Shown: positions 25,585 through 34,467, counted from the stretch's first letter. The stretch: 64,000 bases of DNA from Micromonospora siamensis (GCF_900090305.1 NZ_LT607751.1:4774001-4838000); one strand, 5' to 3'. A program made the numbers and translations. The notes: generated by a model from the letters alone, not told the origin.

Positions 25585-26775
25585 TCAGCCCAACAGGGTC
25601 ATCTGGGCGGGGGTCGACCGCTGAGCCGTGGTGCCGTCGCCCAGTTGCCCACCGCTGTTGTCGCCCCAGCACCACAGACCGCCGTCGGCGCGGATCGCGC
25701 AGCTGTGCTCGGCGGCGGCCGGGCCGCCGGTCCAGTCGGTGGCGGTACCGACCCGGGTGGGCGCGTTCCGGTGGGAGGTGGTGCCGTCGCCCACCTGCCC
25801 CGCACTGTTCTTGCCCCAGCACCACAGGCTGCCGTCGGTGCGGAGCGCGCACGACGTGTCGCCGCTCCCACCGACCCGGCTCCAGGTGGTGGCCGTGTCG
25901 ACCTGCACCGGCGCGGTCTGGTAGTTGCCGCTCACCCCCAACTGCCCGTACCCGTTCTCACCCCAGCACCACAGCGTGCCGGAGCGGACGCCGCAGGTGT
26001 GGGCGTACCCGGCGGTCACGCCGGTCCAGGTGGCGGCGGTGCCGACCTGCGCCGGCGTCGTCTGGGAGCCCAGGGTGCCGAGACCGAGCTGCCCGTCCGA
26101 GCTGTAACCCCAGCACCAGAGCGTCCCGTCCGTGCGGACACCGCAGGTGTGCGCGAAGCCGGTCGTGACGCTCGCCCAGTTGGTCGCCGTGCCGACCTGC
26201 AACGGGGTGGTCGCGACGTAGGGTGAGACGCCGACGCCCAGCTGGGCGGTCCGGTTGAAGCCCCAGCACCAGAGGGTGCCGTCGGTGCGCACCGCGCAGG
26301 TGTGCTCGTAGCCGGCGCTGACCCGGGACCAGGTCGTGGCGGTGCCGACCTGCGTCGGGGCGGGCCGCCGCGTGGTGGTCCCGTCACCGAGCTGACCACG
26401 GCTGTTGGCGCCCCAGCACCACAGGGTCCCGTCGGTCCGCACCGCACAGGTGTGGCTCGCGCCCGCGTCGACCGCGGCCCAGCCGGCGGTACCGACCTGC
26501 GCCGGCGTGCTCCGGTTCGTGGTGGTCCCGTCCCCGAGCTGGCCGCTGTAGTTCCCGCCCCAGCACCACAGTCCCCCGTCGGCGCGGATCGCGCAGGTGT
26601 GCGCGCCCCCCGTGGTGACGGCGGAGACCGCGGGGGCGACACTCGCGGCCGCCGTGCCGGCCGTCAGCGCGGCGACGAGCGCGACGCTGCCGATGGTCGC
26701 CGCCGCCGCGGCGACGAGGAGCCGGGTCGCCCGGCGCCACCGGGCGCGCAGCCGGCCGTCCTGATATCCGTCCAT
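25585..26775 (-). CDS. Secreted RCC1-repeat beta-propeller protein
   Basis: 396-aa protein with an N-terminal membrane/signal segment ([20 protein letters not shown], about 20-45) and seven RCC1 repeats of about 50 residues. Each repeat carries a variant of [15 protein letters not shown] followed by GQLGDGTT and PAQVGTA. The two Cys per repeat (HTC and WCW) probably form disulfides, fitting export. Seven repeats predict a closed seven-bladed propeller. ATG at 26775 has a GGGAGAAG site 7 nt upstream. Ligand or role unknown. Confidence 0.88.
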   Translation of the reverse strand: MDGYQDGRLRARWRRATRLLVAAAAATIGSVALVAALTAGTAAASVAPAVSAVTTGGAHTCAIRADGGLWCWGGNYSGQLGDGTTTNRSTPAQVGTAGWAAVDAGASHTCAVRTDGTLWCWGANSRGQLGDGTTTRRPAPTQVGTATTWSRVSAGYEHTCAVRTDGTLWCWGFNRTAQLGVGVSPYVATTPLQVGTATNWASVTTGFAHTCGVRTDGTLWCWGYSSDGQLGLGTLGSQTTPAQVGTAATWTGVTAGYAHTCGVRSGTLWCWGENGYGQLGVSGNYQTAPVQVDTATTWSRVGGSGDTSCALRTDGSLWCWGKNSAGQVGDGTTSHRNAPTRVGTATDWTGGPAAAEHSCAIRADGGLWCWGDNSGGQLGDGTTAQRSTPAQMTLLG

Positions 26776-26940
26776 GTAGTTGCTTCTCCCAACGATGTCG
26801 GTGCCTGGAACATGGAAACGGAAGCTGCCCTGGCGGGCCGCCCGGAGACCCACCACTTCGTGGCACCGACCTTATGCATCGGCTCGGCTCGATGCACTAC
26901 CGGCGGACGGGATTGACCGGCTTGAGGCAATCTTTGCCGT

Positions 26941-27579
26941 TCAGCGGACCAGAATGTGGACCGCCCGGGCGGCGGGGACGGCGGCCACCAGCACCGCGTG
27001 CCGGGGCTCCGGCACGTCGAGGAGACGGCCGGCGCGCAGCTGCGCCAGCGGAGCCAGCCGCCGGTCGGCCAGCACCGTCTCCACCGCCCGCCGGTCACCG
27101 CCGCAGACCAGGGCCGCCAGGGTCGACACCTCCGGCAGCAGCAGGCGTACGGCCAGCTCCGCCGCGTCGCCCAGCGCCGCCTTCGCCTGGTTGTCGCGCC
27201 GCCGGGCGAAGCGCTGCTGGGACCAGCCGCCCGCCGCGGTCCGGCCCTGCACGTAGCGGGTGTCCACCTTGGAGATCACCAGGTCGGTGCCCTCGGCCAC
27301 GCCGACCGCCACCGCGCCCTTGCGGGCCAGCAGCAGACCGAGCCGACGCGGGGCCTCGGCGGCGGCCACGAATCCGGGTACGTCGACGGTGGCCGGGACG
27401 CCCGGTGGCGTGTGCAGCTCGGCGGTCGCGCCGTCCGGGGCGGCGAGCAGCAGGCCGTACTCCTGGACGGTGGTGGTGGGCGGGCCGTGCCGGTCGGCGA
27501 AGCCCGCCACCCAGCGGGTCACCCGGGCCGGGTCGACCTCGACCCATCGTCCTCCGCCGGCCGCCGGTCTGGCACCCAC
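26941..27579 (-). CDS. acVLRF1-family peptidyl-tRNA hydrolase
   Basis: About 212-aa actinobacterial VLRF1 (Vms1-like release factor) protein, proposed to cut peptidyl-tRNA on stalled large ribosomal subunits. The signature GGWSQQRFARRRDNQ carries the GGxxQ-type catalytic loop and the basic stretch. The rest shows an eRF1-like fold with AALVCGGDRRAVETVLAD. GTG at 27579 follows a GAGGTGGGG site; ATGs at 27609/27612 are alternatives that add ten residues. Divergent from the membrane protein gene. A degraded second copy lies at 25455-25579. Confidence 0.82.
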   Translation of the reverse strand: MGARPAAGGGRWVEVDPARVTRWVAGFADRHGPPTTTVQEYGLLLAAPDGATAELHTPPGVPATVDVPGFVAAAEAPRRLGLLLARKGAVAVGVAEGTDLVISKVDTRYVQGRTAAGGWSQQRFARRRDNQAKAALGDAAELAVRLLLPEVSTLAALVCGGDRRAVETVLADRRLAPLAQLRAGRLLDVPEPRHAVLVAAVPAARAVHILVR

Positions 27580-27655
27580 CGCCCCACCTCGTTCGTCTCG
27601 ACGTCTCATCATGGACCGGACCGCTGCGGCCACCCGGTGTCCCGTGAGGAGCGCT

Positions 27656-28753
27656 GTGATCAGGTTGGAGACCACCCTAGCGATCGGCGCGATGCTGCTC
27701 CTGCTGCTGGTCAGCGGCGTGTGGCTGCGCGCCGTCCTCGCCTTCGGCACCCGCTGGCTCGCCGGCCGGCTGCCGATCGAGGCGCCGAGAGGGGCATACC
27801 GGCTGCTGCCCGGGCCGGCGGCCCTGCTGCGCCGCCAGGCACGGCGGACGGTCCGGGCCGGCGGCGCGGTCGGGCTCGCGGTCGCCGCCGCCCTGCTGCC
27901 GGCGTTCATCATCCTGTCCACGCTGCCCGACTGGCCGGGGCCGGCGCGGGCTGCCGCGGTGACCGTGCTGGCGGCGAGCGTGACGGCGAGTGCCGTGCTG
28001 CCCGGCCGGCTGCTCCGGGAGGCCCGCCGGATCGAGGTGGAGCTGGCCGAGGTGGGCGCGCCGCCGGCCCGCGCGGGCAGCGCCTGGCTCGGCTTCCAGC
28101 TGCTGCGCTGGAACTGGTCCCGGACCTACGTTCGGATCTGCTCCGGCGGCGTGATCACGATCGTCGGGATGACCCTGCTGCCCCGGGTGACCGACAGCTC
28201 CGAGGCGGGCGACGATGCCCGACTGCTGGGCCTGTTCGTCGGCACGGTGGCCACCGTGCTCTACGCCGCGCTGCTCACCTGGTGGGTGGACTACCAGGAC
28301 CCCGAGGCGGCGCTGCTGGCCGTCGGTCGCCTGCTGCGCGACCCGCGTCCCGGGCCGCCGCGACTGACCGGGGCACTGGCACCCCCTCCCCCGGCGATCC
28401 GGGCCGACCCGGTGGAACTCGGCAGGTTCGCCACCGCGTTGGGCCGCTGCGTCGCCCGTACCGCCCGGGGCCTACCGGAACCGGTCCGCACCGAGGTGCT
28501 GGCCGGGGGCGGCCGGCTGCTGGCCGACGTTGGCCGGTCCGCCCTGGTCGGCCACGCCGCCGTCCGCGCCGCGGTCGGCGACGCGCTGGCCACCGTGCTC
28601 GTCGGTGGCGCGCCCGCGCTGGCCGCCCGGCCCGGCGAGGGCGGCGAGGTGCCGAGGCGTCGGTGGGACCGGCTGCTGAACGTCGCGACCACGATCGCCA
28701 CCGTCGTCGCCACCGGCGCCGGAGTGTACGGCCTGTTCCGCCCACCGAGGTGA
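27656..28753 (+). CDS. Conserved hypothetical membrane protein
   Basis: 365-aa protein not recognised as a known family. Five or six TM segments are visible: TTLAIGAMLLLLLVSGVWL near the N-terminus, a pair around 70-115, GGVITIVGMTLLP near 165, VGTVATVLYAALLTWWV near 195, and a C-terminal ATTIATVVATGAGVYGLF. Between the last two is a cytosolic region of about 130 residues with Pro/Arg linkers and GRCVARTARGLPEPVRTEVL. GTG at 27656 has a GAGGAG site. It may be a gene unique to this lineage. Confidence 0.7.
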   Translation: MIRLETTLAIGAMLLLLLVSGVWLRAVLAFGTRWLAGRLPIEAPRGAYRLLPGPAALLRRQARRTVRAGGAVGLAVAAALLPAFIILSTLPDWPGPARAAAVTVLAASVTASAVLPGRLLREARRIEVELAEVGAPPARAGSAWLGFQLLRWNWSRTYVRICSGGVITIVGMTLLPRVTDSSEAGDDARLLGLFVGTVATVLYAALLTWWVDYQDPEAALLAVGRLLRDPRPGPPRLTGALAPPPPAIRADPVELGRFATALGRCVARTARGLPEPVRTEVLAGGGRLLADVGRSALVGHAAVRAAVGDALATVLVGGAPALAARPGEGGEVPRRRWDRLLNVATTIATVVATGAGVYGLFRPPR

Positions 28754-28822
28754 CGGCGACCGGGCCGGTGCGGCCACCGCTGCCGGCGCGCCCCAAGCCG
28801 ACCGGCACGGCGGCGGCGGACC

Positions 28823-28894
28823 GGGCCGGTGCGGTGGTCAGGGCCGGTGCGGTGGTCAGGGCCGGTGCGGTGGTCAGGGCCGGTGCGGTGGTCA
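28823..28894 (-). repeat. Four 18-bp tandem repeats beginning at the LysE stop codon
   Basis: Four perfect copies of TGACCACCGCACCGGCCC on the minus strand (28894 down to 28823). The first TGA is the stop codon of the LysE-family gene, so each later unit repeats an in-frame TGA 18 nt further on. Confidence 0.95.
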
Positions 28895-29608
28895 GGGCAG
28901 CAGCACGGCCACGGCCAGGGCGGCGATCAGCGCGCTGGACACCGCCGCGGTGACCAGCCGGCCCCGGGGTCCGGCCAGCGCCCGGCCGACCAGCGTCCCG
29001 CCGCCGGCGATCGTCAACTGCCAGCTCGCCGACGCGACGAAGGCCCCCACCACGAACAGGGCCCCGGCCGCCGGGTCGAGGGACGCCGCGTCCCGGCGGC
29101 TCAGCACGAGGGCGGCGAAGTAGACGACGGTGGTCGGGTTGAGCAGGGTCAGCGCGAGCAGGCCCAGGTAGGCCCGGCGCGGTGTGCCCAGCCCGTCGCC
29201 CGCCGCCCTCCCCGGCGGCCTGGTGCCGCCCTGGTGGCCGTGGTCGGCGTGACGGTCGGCCCGCCCAGGGTCGTGGTCGGCCCGCCCAGGGTCGTGGTCG
29301 GCCCGCCCGGTGCCACGGCGACCGCGCCACGCCCGCCACAGGCCGTGTGCGGCGAGGCCGAGCAGCACCACGGCGGCGGCCACCCGCAGCGGGCCGGCCA
29401 CCGGGGTCACCAGTGCGGCCAGACCGGCGCCGCCCACGACGGCCACCGCCGCGTACAGACCGTCGGCGGTCGCCACCGCGAGGGCGGCGGCGGCACCGAC
29501 CCGGAAGGAGGTCCGGGCGGCCAGCCCGAGGATCAGCACCGCGATCGCGCCCACCGGGATCGCCACTCCGTAGCCGGCCAGCAGACCGGCGACGAACGCG
29601 GTCAGCAC
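28892..29608 (-). CDS. LysE/RhtB-family exporter
   Basis: 238-aa membrane exporter of the LysE superfamily (amino acid or small-molecule efflux). The opening AGLLAGYGVAIPVGAIAVLIL and the central LALTLLNPTTVVYFAALVL carry the family GxxPGP-like and NP motifs; six TM helices can be drawn. The cytosolic loop has an unusual His/Asp-rich stretch (RADHDPGRADHDPGRADRHA) made by a 21-bp DNA repeat. GTG at 29608 is the best available start, though no ribosome site is visible. The stop codon begins an 18-bp repeat array. Confidence 0.8.
   Translation of the reverse strand: MLTAFVAGLLAGYGVAIPVGAIAVLILGLAARTSFRVGAAAALAVATADGLYAAVAVVGGAGLAALVTPVAGPLRVAAAVVLLGLAAHGLWRAWRGRRGTGRADHDPGRADHDPGRADRHADHGHQGGTRPPGRAAGDGLGTPRRAYLGLLALTLLNPTTVVYFAALVLSRRDAASLDPAAGALFVVGAFVASASWQLTIAGGGTLVGRALAGPRGRLVTAAVSSALIAALAVAVLLP
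29256..29310. repeat. 21-bp direct repeat inside the LysE-family gene
   Basis: Two full copies of a 21-bp unit starting TCGGCCCGCCCAGGGTCGTG (29256-29276 and 29277-29297) plus a partial third. Being in frame, they duplicate the peptide GRADHDP in the exporter's loop, so the repeat number could vary without breaking the gene. Confidence 0.85.
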
Positions 29609-29770
29609 GGTGGTCGGCGGGTCGAGGCGCGACGCGGCGAGGTGCGCTGTCGATGCGCGGCAACGGCCGCGCGGACAGGGACCTGCCGGGAGTACGCCTC
29701 GATCACCCGCCCATCCTGCGTCCCCCTCCCCCGGCCACGCGACCCGATTTCCCGCCGCCGCCCCCGCGGA

Positions 29771-29847
29771 AAGGTCGCGCTCGATCCTGGAAGTAGTGGC
29801 ATCCGGCGCGTGGCGAAGCCACTCTCTCCTGGATCGAGCGCGATCTT
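29771..29847. repeat. Long imperfect palindrome (17-bp arms, nested inner stem)
   Basis: Outer arms 29771-29787 and 29831-29847 pair over 17 bp with one G-T mismatch; the inner 13 bp, TCGCGCTCGATCC, are perfect. Inside, AGTGGC and GCCACT form a second stem. It looks like a dispersed palindromic element or a terminator. Only one copy is present here. Confidence 0.75.
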
Positions 29848-29922
29848 GGAGACCGGCCGGCCGGGCGACGCGGGGCACGGCGGCCGGGTGACGCGGAGGG
29901 CGGGGGTCGGGCGGAGATGCGT

Positions 29923-29956
29923 CGGGCGCGGCACCCGGAGAAGGGTGCCGCGCCCG
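29923..29956 (-). terminator. Terminator of the SUF operon
   Basis: Perfect stem with 14-bp arms CGGGCGCGGCACCC and GGGTGCCGCGCCCG and a GGAGAA loop, 22 bp downstream of the last SUF gene stop (29978). No T-tract. Confidence 0.7.
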
Positions 29957-29977
29957 AGGACGACCGGGTACGTCCGG

Positions 29978-30400
29978 TCAGACGTTGAAGCCGAGCGAGC
30001 GGAGCTGGTCCCGCCCCTCGTCGGTGATCTTGTCCGGCCCCCACGGCGGGAGCCACACCCAGTTGATCCGGATGTCGTCGACCAGCCCGCCACCCGGGCC
30101 GGTGGTCAGCGCCTGCCGGGCCTGGTCCTCGATCACGTCGGTCAGCGGGCAGGCCGCCGACGTGAGCGTCATGTCCAGGGTGGCGACGTTGTCCTCGCCG
30201 ACGTGCACGCCGTACACCAGACCGAGGTCGACCACGTTGATGCCGAGCTCCGGGTCGACGACGTCCTTCATCGCCTCCTCGATGTCGGCGACGGCGGCCT
30301 TGCCGCCCGGGGCGGCCGTGCCCTCGGTGGCCGGCGTCGCCGCGCCGTCGGTCGCCACGGCGCCGCCCTGCGGCGTGGTGGCGGTCTCTTCGCTGCTCAT
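29978..30400 (-). CDS. DUF59/MIP18 Fe-S assembly factor (SufT-like)
   Basis: 140-aa protein. The C-terminal 100 residues form the MIP18/DUF59 domain: IEEAMKDVVDPELGINVVDL, then TLTSAACPLTDVI with the conserved reactive Cys, and a WVWLPPWGPDKITDEGRDQL end. The first 40 residues are a flexible Ala/Thr/Gly linker. Such proteins help mature or deliver Fe-S clusters. ATG at 30400 overlaps the SufU stop (ATGA). Last gene of the SUF operon. Confidence 0.9.
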   Translation of the reverse strand: MSSEETATTPQGGAVATDGAATPATEGTAAPGGKAAVADIEEAMKDVVDPELGINVVDLGLVYGVHVGEDNVATLDMTLTSAACPLTDVIEDQARQALTTGPGGGLVDDIRINWVWLPPWGPDKITDEGRDQLRSLGFNV

Positions 30401-30870
30401 GCCTTCACCTCCGGGCTCACGCCCACCCCGGCGCGTGCCGCGGCGTCCTTGAACGCCATCCACGACAGCAGCGCGCACTTGACCCGGGCGGGGTAGCGCG
30501 CGACTCCCGCGAACGCCACCCCGTCTCCGAGCACGTCCTCGTCCGGCGTGACCTGGCCACGCCCGGACATCAACTCGACGAACGCCTCGTGCACCACCGC
30601 CGCGTCGTCCGCGGCGCGGCCGCGCAGCAGCTCGTGCAGCACGCTCGCCGAGGCCTGGCTGATCGAGCAGCCCATCCCGTCGTACGAGATGTCGGTGAAC
30701 ACCTTGCCGTCGGTGGTCACGCGTACGGTGATCTCGTCCCCGCAGGTCGGGTTGACGTGGTGCGCCTCGGCGACCCGGTCGGCCGGGTCCTCGGCGTCAC
30801 GCAGGCCACGGCCGTGCGGGTGCTTGTAGTGGTCCAGGATGATCTCCTGGTAAAGAGACTCAAGCTGCAT
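30397..30870 (-). CDS. sufU: SufU sulfur-transfer/Fe-S assembly protein
   Basis: 157-aa IscU-like SufU, the zinc-dependent sulfur acceptor for SufS in actinobacteria and firmicutes. It opens LYQEIILDHYKHPHGRG, and has the three conserved cysteines in NPTCGDEI, DGMGCSISQAS and VKCALLSW, plus the SufU-specific insertion between the second and third Cys. ATG at 30870. It lies 45 bp after sufS and overlaps the DUF59 gene. Confidence 0.95.
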   Translation of the reverse strand: MQLESLYQEIILDHYKHPHGRGLRDAEDPADRVAEAHHVNPTCGDEITVRVTTDGKVFTDISYDGMGCSISQASASVLHELLRGRAADDAAVVHEAFVELMSGRGQVTPDEDVLGDGVAFAGVARYPARVKCALLSWMAFKDAAARAGVGVSPEVKA

Positions 30871-30915
30871 CAGGCTGGACTCCCATCGATTCGCCCGCCT
30901 CCTGCGTCACCCGGC

Positions 30916-32220
30916 TCATTCGAACACCTTCCGCGCCTGCTCCAGACCCACCACCAGGGCGTCGATCTCCGCGGTGGTGGTGTACAGGTAGAACGACGCT
31001 CGCGTCATGGCCGGTACGCCGAACCGGCTGCACACCGGCTTGGCGCAGTGGTGACCGACCCGCACCTGCACGCCGAGCGAGTCGAGGACCTGCCCGACGT
31101 CGTGCGGGTGGACGTCGCCGAGCGCGAACGAGATCGTGCCGCCCCGGCCCACCGGCACGGTCGGGCCGAAGACCCGCAGCCCCGGCACGGTGGCGAGGGC
31201 GTCCAGCGCGTACGCCGTCAGTTCCTTCTCGTGCCACTGGATCGCGCGCATCCCCACCCCGGTGAGGTAGTCCACCGCCGCGCCCAGCGCGACCGCCTCG
31301 GCGATCGGCGGGGTGCCCGCCTCGAACCGGGCCGGCGGCGCGGCGAACGTCGTCCGCGCCATCGTCACCGTCTCGATCATCGAGCCGCCGCCGTACACCG
31401 GGGGCATCGCGGCGAGCAGCTCGCCCCGGCCCCAGAGCACGCCGATGCCGGTCGGAGCGCACATCTTGTGCCCGGTGAAGACGATGAAGTCGGCGTCGAG
31501 GTCGACCACGTCGATCGGCATGTGCGGCACCGACTGCGAGCAGTCCAGCAGCAGCAGGGCGCCCACCTCACGGACCCGCTGGGTGATCCGCGAGGTGGCG
31601 TTGACCGTGCCGAGGATGTTGGAGACGTGCACCAGCGAGACGATCTTCGTCCGCTCGGTGACCAGCTCCGTCAGCCCCGACTCGTCGAGCCGGCCCTGCT
31701 CGGTCAGCGGGAACCAGCGCAGGGTCGCGCCGGTCCGCTCCGCCAGCAGCTGCCACGGGACGATGTTCGAGTGGTGCTCCATCTCGGAGATCACGATCTC
31801 GTCGCCGGGGCCCAGCCGGAACCGGGGGTCGGCGTCCGCGCGCAGCGAGGCGTTGGAGAACGCGTACGCCACGATGTTGATCGCCTCGGTGGAGTTCTTG
31901 GTGAACACCACCTCGTCCACGCTCGGCGCGTTGACGAACGCCGCCACCTTGGCCCGGGCGCCCTCGAACGCCTCGGTCGCCTCGGTGCCCAGCGTGTGCA
32001 CCGAGCGCGACACGTTGGCGTTGTGCGCCGCGTAGTGCTCGGCGAGCACGTCGAGCACCTGACGCGGCTTGTGCGAGGTGTTCGCGCTGTCGAGATAGAC
32101 CAGCGGGTACCCGTTGACCTCCCGGTCCAGGATCGGGAAGTCGGCCCGCACCCGTGCCACGTCGAAGCGGGGCACGTCGTCGTACTGCGGCATGCCCGCC
32201 GGGATGGTCAGGGAGGTCAT
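30916..32220 (-). CDS. sufS: SufS cysteine desulfurase
   Basis: 434-aa PLP-dependent group II cysteine desulfurase giving persulfide sulfur to SufU. The PLP lysine is in FTGHKMCAPTG (Lys252) and the active-site Cys in RVGHHCAKPVC (about residue 392), followed by the RASFYLYTT segment that binds the substrate carboxylate. The family length is about 410-430. It begins 5 bp after sufC on the same strand. Confidence 0.96.
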   Translation of the reverse strand: MTSLTIPAGMPQYDDVPRFDVARVRADFPILDREVNGYPLVYLDSANTSHKPRQVLDVLAEHYAAHNANVSRSVHTLGTEATEAFEGARAKVAAFVNAPSVDEVVFTKNSTEAINIVAYAFSNASLRADADPRFRLGPGDEIVISEMEHHSNIVPWQLLAERTGATLRWFPLTEQGRLDESGLTELVTERTKIVSLVHVSNILGTVNATSRITQRVREVGALLLLDCSQSVPHMPIDVVDLDADFIVFTGHKMCAPTGIGVLWGRGELLAAMPPVYGGGSMIETVTMARTTFAAPPARFEAGTPPIAEAVALGAAVDYLTGVGMRAIQWHEKELTAYALDALATVPGLRVFGPTVPVGRGGTISFALGDVHPHDVGQVLDSLGVQVRVGHHCAKPVCSRFGVPAMTRASFYLYTTTAEIDALVVGLEQARKVFE

Positions 32221-32225
32221 CGGAT

Positions 32226-32999
32226 TCAGGCCCGCGCCGAACCGGCCCCGGCGACGTACCGCTCGTAGCCCTCGGCCTCGAGCTTGTCGGCCAGCTCCGG
32301 GCCGCCCTGCTCGACGATCCGGCCGGCGACGAAGACGTGCACGAAGTCCGGCTTGATGTAGCGCAGGATCCGGGTGTAGTGGGTGATCAGCAGCAGGCCG
32401 GTGTCACCGGCGCCACGGACCCGGTTGACGCCCTCGCTGACCACGCGCAGCGCGTCGACGTCGAGGCCGGAGTCGGTCTCGTCGAGGACGGCGATCTTCG
32501 GCTTGAGCAGCTCCAACTGCATGATCTCGTGCCGCTTCTTCTCACCGCCGGAGAAGCCCTCGTTGACGTTGCGCTGGGCGAACGCCGGGTCCATCTGGAG
32601 CTTCTCCATGGCGGCGCGCAGCTCGCCACCCCACGTGCGCAGCTTCGGCGCCTCGCCGTCGATGGCGGTCTTCGCGGTACGCAGGAAGTTGGCCACCGAG
32701 ACGCCGGGGACCTCGACCGGGTACTGCATGGCCAGGAAGAGGCCGGCGCGGGCCCGCTCGTCGACGGACATGGCCAGCACGTCCTCGCCGTCGAGGGTCA
32801 CCGAGCCGCCGGTGATCTCGTACTTGGGGTGACCGGCGATCGAGTACGCCAGGGTCGACTTGCCGGAGCCGTTCGGGCCCATGATCGCGTGGGTCTCCCC
32901 CGACCGCACGGTCAGGTCGACGCCGGCCAGGATCGGCTTGAGCTCACCCTCGGGCAGCTTGACCGACACCTTCAGGTCGCGGATCTCCAGGGTGCTCAT
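32226..32999 (-). CDS. sufC: SufC ATPase of the SufBCD scaffold
   Basis: 257-aa ABC-type ATPase without TM segments that drives cluster assembly on SufB-SufD. Walker A GPNGSGKST, signature FSGGEKKRHEIMQ, Walker B IAVLDETDSGLD (the SufC-typical DETDSGLD), H-loop LLITHYTRIL. ATG at 32999 shares its A with the stop of the Rieske gene (TGATG). Confidence 0.96.
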   Translation of the reverse strand: MSTLEIRDLKVSVKLPEGELKPILAGVDLTVRSGETHAIMGPNGSGKSTLAYSIAGHPKYEITGGSVTLDGEDVLAMSVDERARAGLFLAMQYPVEVPGVSVANFLRTAKTAIDGEAPKLRTWGGELRAAMEKLQMDPAFAQRNVNEGFSGGEKKRHEIMQLELLKPKIAVLDETDSGLDVDALRVVSEGVNRVRGAGDTGLLLITHYTRILRYIKPDFVHVFVAGRIVEQGGPELADKLEAEGYERYVAGAGSARA

Positions 33000-33325
33000 C
33001 AGCGGGTCACTCCATTGCTCGGCGTCAGACTGACGTAGATGTCGCCGTCGCGAACTTCGACGGGATAGACGGGTACGGGTTCGGTGGCGGGCAGCCCGGT
33101 GGGCTCACCCGTCCTCAGGTCGAAACGGGATCCGTGCAGCCAGCATTCCAGCGTGCAGCCCTCGACCTCGCCCTCGGAGAGGGCCACGGCGGCGTGCGAG
33201 CACTCGTCGTAGACGGCGTAGAACCCGCCGTCCTCGCCGTGTACCAACGCCAGCGCGACGCCGTCGACCTCGGCCCGGATCACGGTGCCCTTCGGCACGT
33301 CCTCGGTGGAGCAGATCCGGATCAT
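32999..33325 (-). CDS. Rieske-type 2Fe-2S ferredoxin of the SUF operon
   Basis: 108-aa Rieske ferredoxin (non-heme oxygenase ferredoxin-like). Cluster ligands are in DECSHAAVAL (CxH) and LECWLHGSRFDL (CxxH). Actinobacterial suf operons usually carry this gene between sufD and sufC; it may supply electrons for cluster assembly, though this is not settled. ATG at 33325 overlaps the sufD stop (TGATG), and its own stop overlaps the sufC start in the same way. Confidence 0.93.
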   Translation of the reverse strand: MIRICSTEDVPKGTVIRAEVDGVALALVHGEDGGFYAVYDECSHAAVALSEGEVEGCTLECWLHGSRFDLRTGEPTGLPATEPVPVYPVEVRDGDIYVSLTPSNGVTR

Positions 33326-34467
33326 CAGGCGCCGGCCTTCGCCAGGCGGGCCTCGATCGCGTCGCCGAGCCGCTCGCGCAGCTCCTCGACCGGGATCTTG
33401 TTGATCTGCTCGGCGAAGAAGCCGCGGACCACCAGGCGGCGGGCCTCGCCCTCCGGGATGCCCCGGGCCATCAGGTAGAACAGCTGCTCGTCGTCGAAGC
33501 GGCCGGTCGCGCTGGCGTGGCCGGCGCCGGCGATCTCGCCGGTCTCGATCTCCAGGTTGGGCACCGAGTCCGCCCGGGCGCCGTCGGAGAGCAGCAGGTT
33601 CCGGTTGATCTCGTACGTGTCGGTGCCGGTCGCCTCGGCCCGGATCAGCACGTCGCCCACCCAGACGGTGTGCGCCTCGTCGCCCTGGAGTGCGCCCCGG
33701 TAGCCGACGTAGCTGCGGCAGTCCGGCACGTTGTGGTCGACCAGCTGCCGGTGCTCCAGGTGCTGGCCGCCGTCGGCGAAGTAGAGGCCGTACAGCTCGG
33801 CCTCGCCACCGCGGCCGGTGTACTCCACGGTCGTGTTCTGCCGGACCAGGTCGCCGCCCAGGCTGACCTGGATGTGGCTGACCTTCGCGTCGCGCCCCAG
33901 CTTGACCTTCAGGTGCTGGGCCTGCACCGCGTCGGCCGCCCAGTCGGCCACGGTGACCAGGGTCAGCTTCGCGCCGTCGGCCACCTCGACCTCGACATTG
34001 TCGGCCAGCGTGGCCGAGCCGACGTGCTCCAGCACCAGGGTCACCTCGGCGAACCGGCCCACCGCGACGAAGGTGTGCCCGAAGGCCACCGCGTCGGCGC
34101 CGTCGCCGACCACCCGCAGGGTCACCGGGGCCGCCACCACGGCGTCCCGGGCCACCTCGACCAGCAGCGCCCCGTCGGCCGCGCCGTGGGCGAGCGCGCT
34201 GACCCGGTCGACCGGGGTGAGCACGCTGCCGATCCGCGGGTCGTCCTTCCCGATGCGCGACACGGTCACGCCCTCGGGCAGGTCGCCGTACTCGTGCCGG
34301 ACCGCGCCGGTCGTCACCGGGGCGTCGTCCGTGAGGCCGCGCAGGCGCTTGATCGGGGTGAACCGCCACTCCTCCTCCAGGCCGGTGAGGGCCGGGAAGT
34401 CGGCGACGTCGTACGAGCGGAGCGCCTGCGACTTGGTGCTGGGCGGCGCGGAAGCCTGGGTAGTCAT
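33325..34467 (-). CDS. sufD: SufD Fe-S scaffold subunit
   Basis: 380-aa SufD of the SufBC2D complex. It starts SKSQALRSYDVADFPALTGLEEEWRFTP, continues in a right-handed beta-helix core, and ends with the family segment GEIAGAGHASATGRFDDEQLFYLMARGI. The conserved His of the SufB-SufD interface is present in AGHASATG. ATG at 34467. A 91-bp gap with a hairpin separates it from sufB. Confidence 0.95.
   Translation of the reverse strand: MTTQASAPPSTKSQALRSYDVADFPALTGLEEEWRFTPIKRLRGLTDDAPVTTGAVRHEYGDLPEGVTVSRIGKDDPRIGSVLTPVDRVSALAHGAADGALLVEVARDAVVAAPVTLRVVGDGADAVAFGHTFVAVGRFAEVTLVLEHVGSATLADNVEVEVADGAKLTLVTVADWAADAVQAQHLKVKLGRDAKVSHIQVSLGGDLVRQNTTVEYTGRGGEAELYGLYFADGGQHLEHRQLVDHNVPDCRSYVGYRGALQGDEAHTVWVGDVLIRAEATGTDTYEINRNLLLSDGARADSVPNLEIETGEIAGAGHASATGRFDDEQLFYLMARGIPEGEARRLVVRGFFAEQINKIPVEELRERLGDAIEARLAKAGA

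Larger units (their letters stand above)
29609..29977. other. Intergenic region with palindrome and terminator
   Basis: About 370 bp between the LysE gene start and the end of the SUF operon, without a credible gene. It holds the long palindrome at 29771-29847 and the SUF terminator at 29923-29956. The LysE promoter should be near 29620-29700, but no clear -35/-10 pair was found. Confidence 0.5.
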
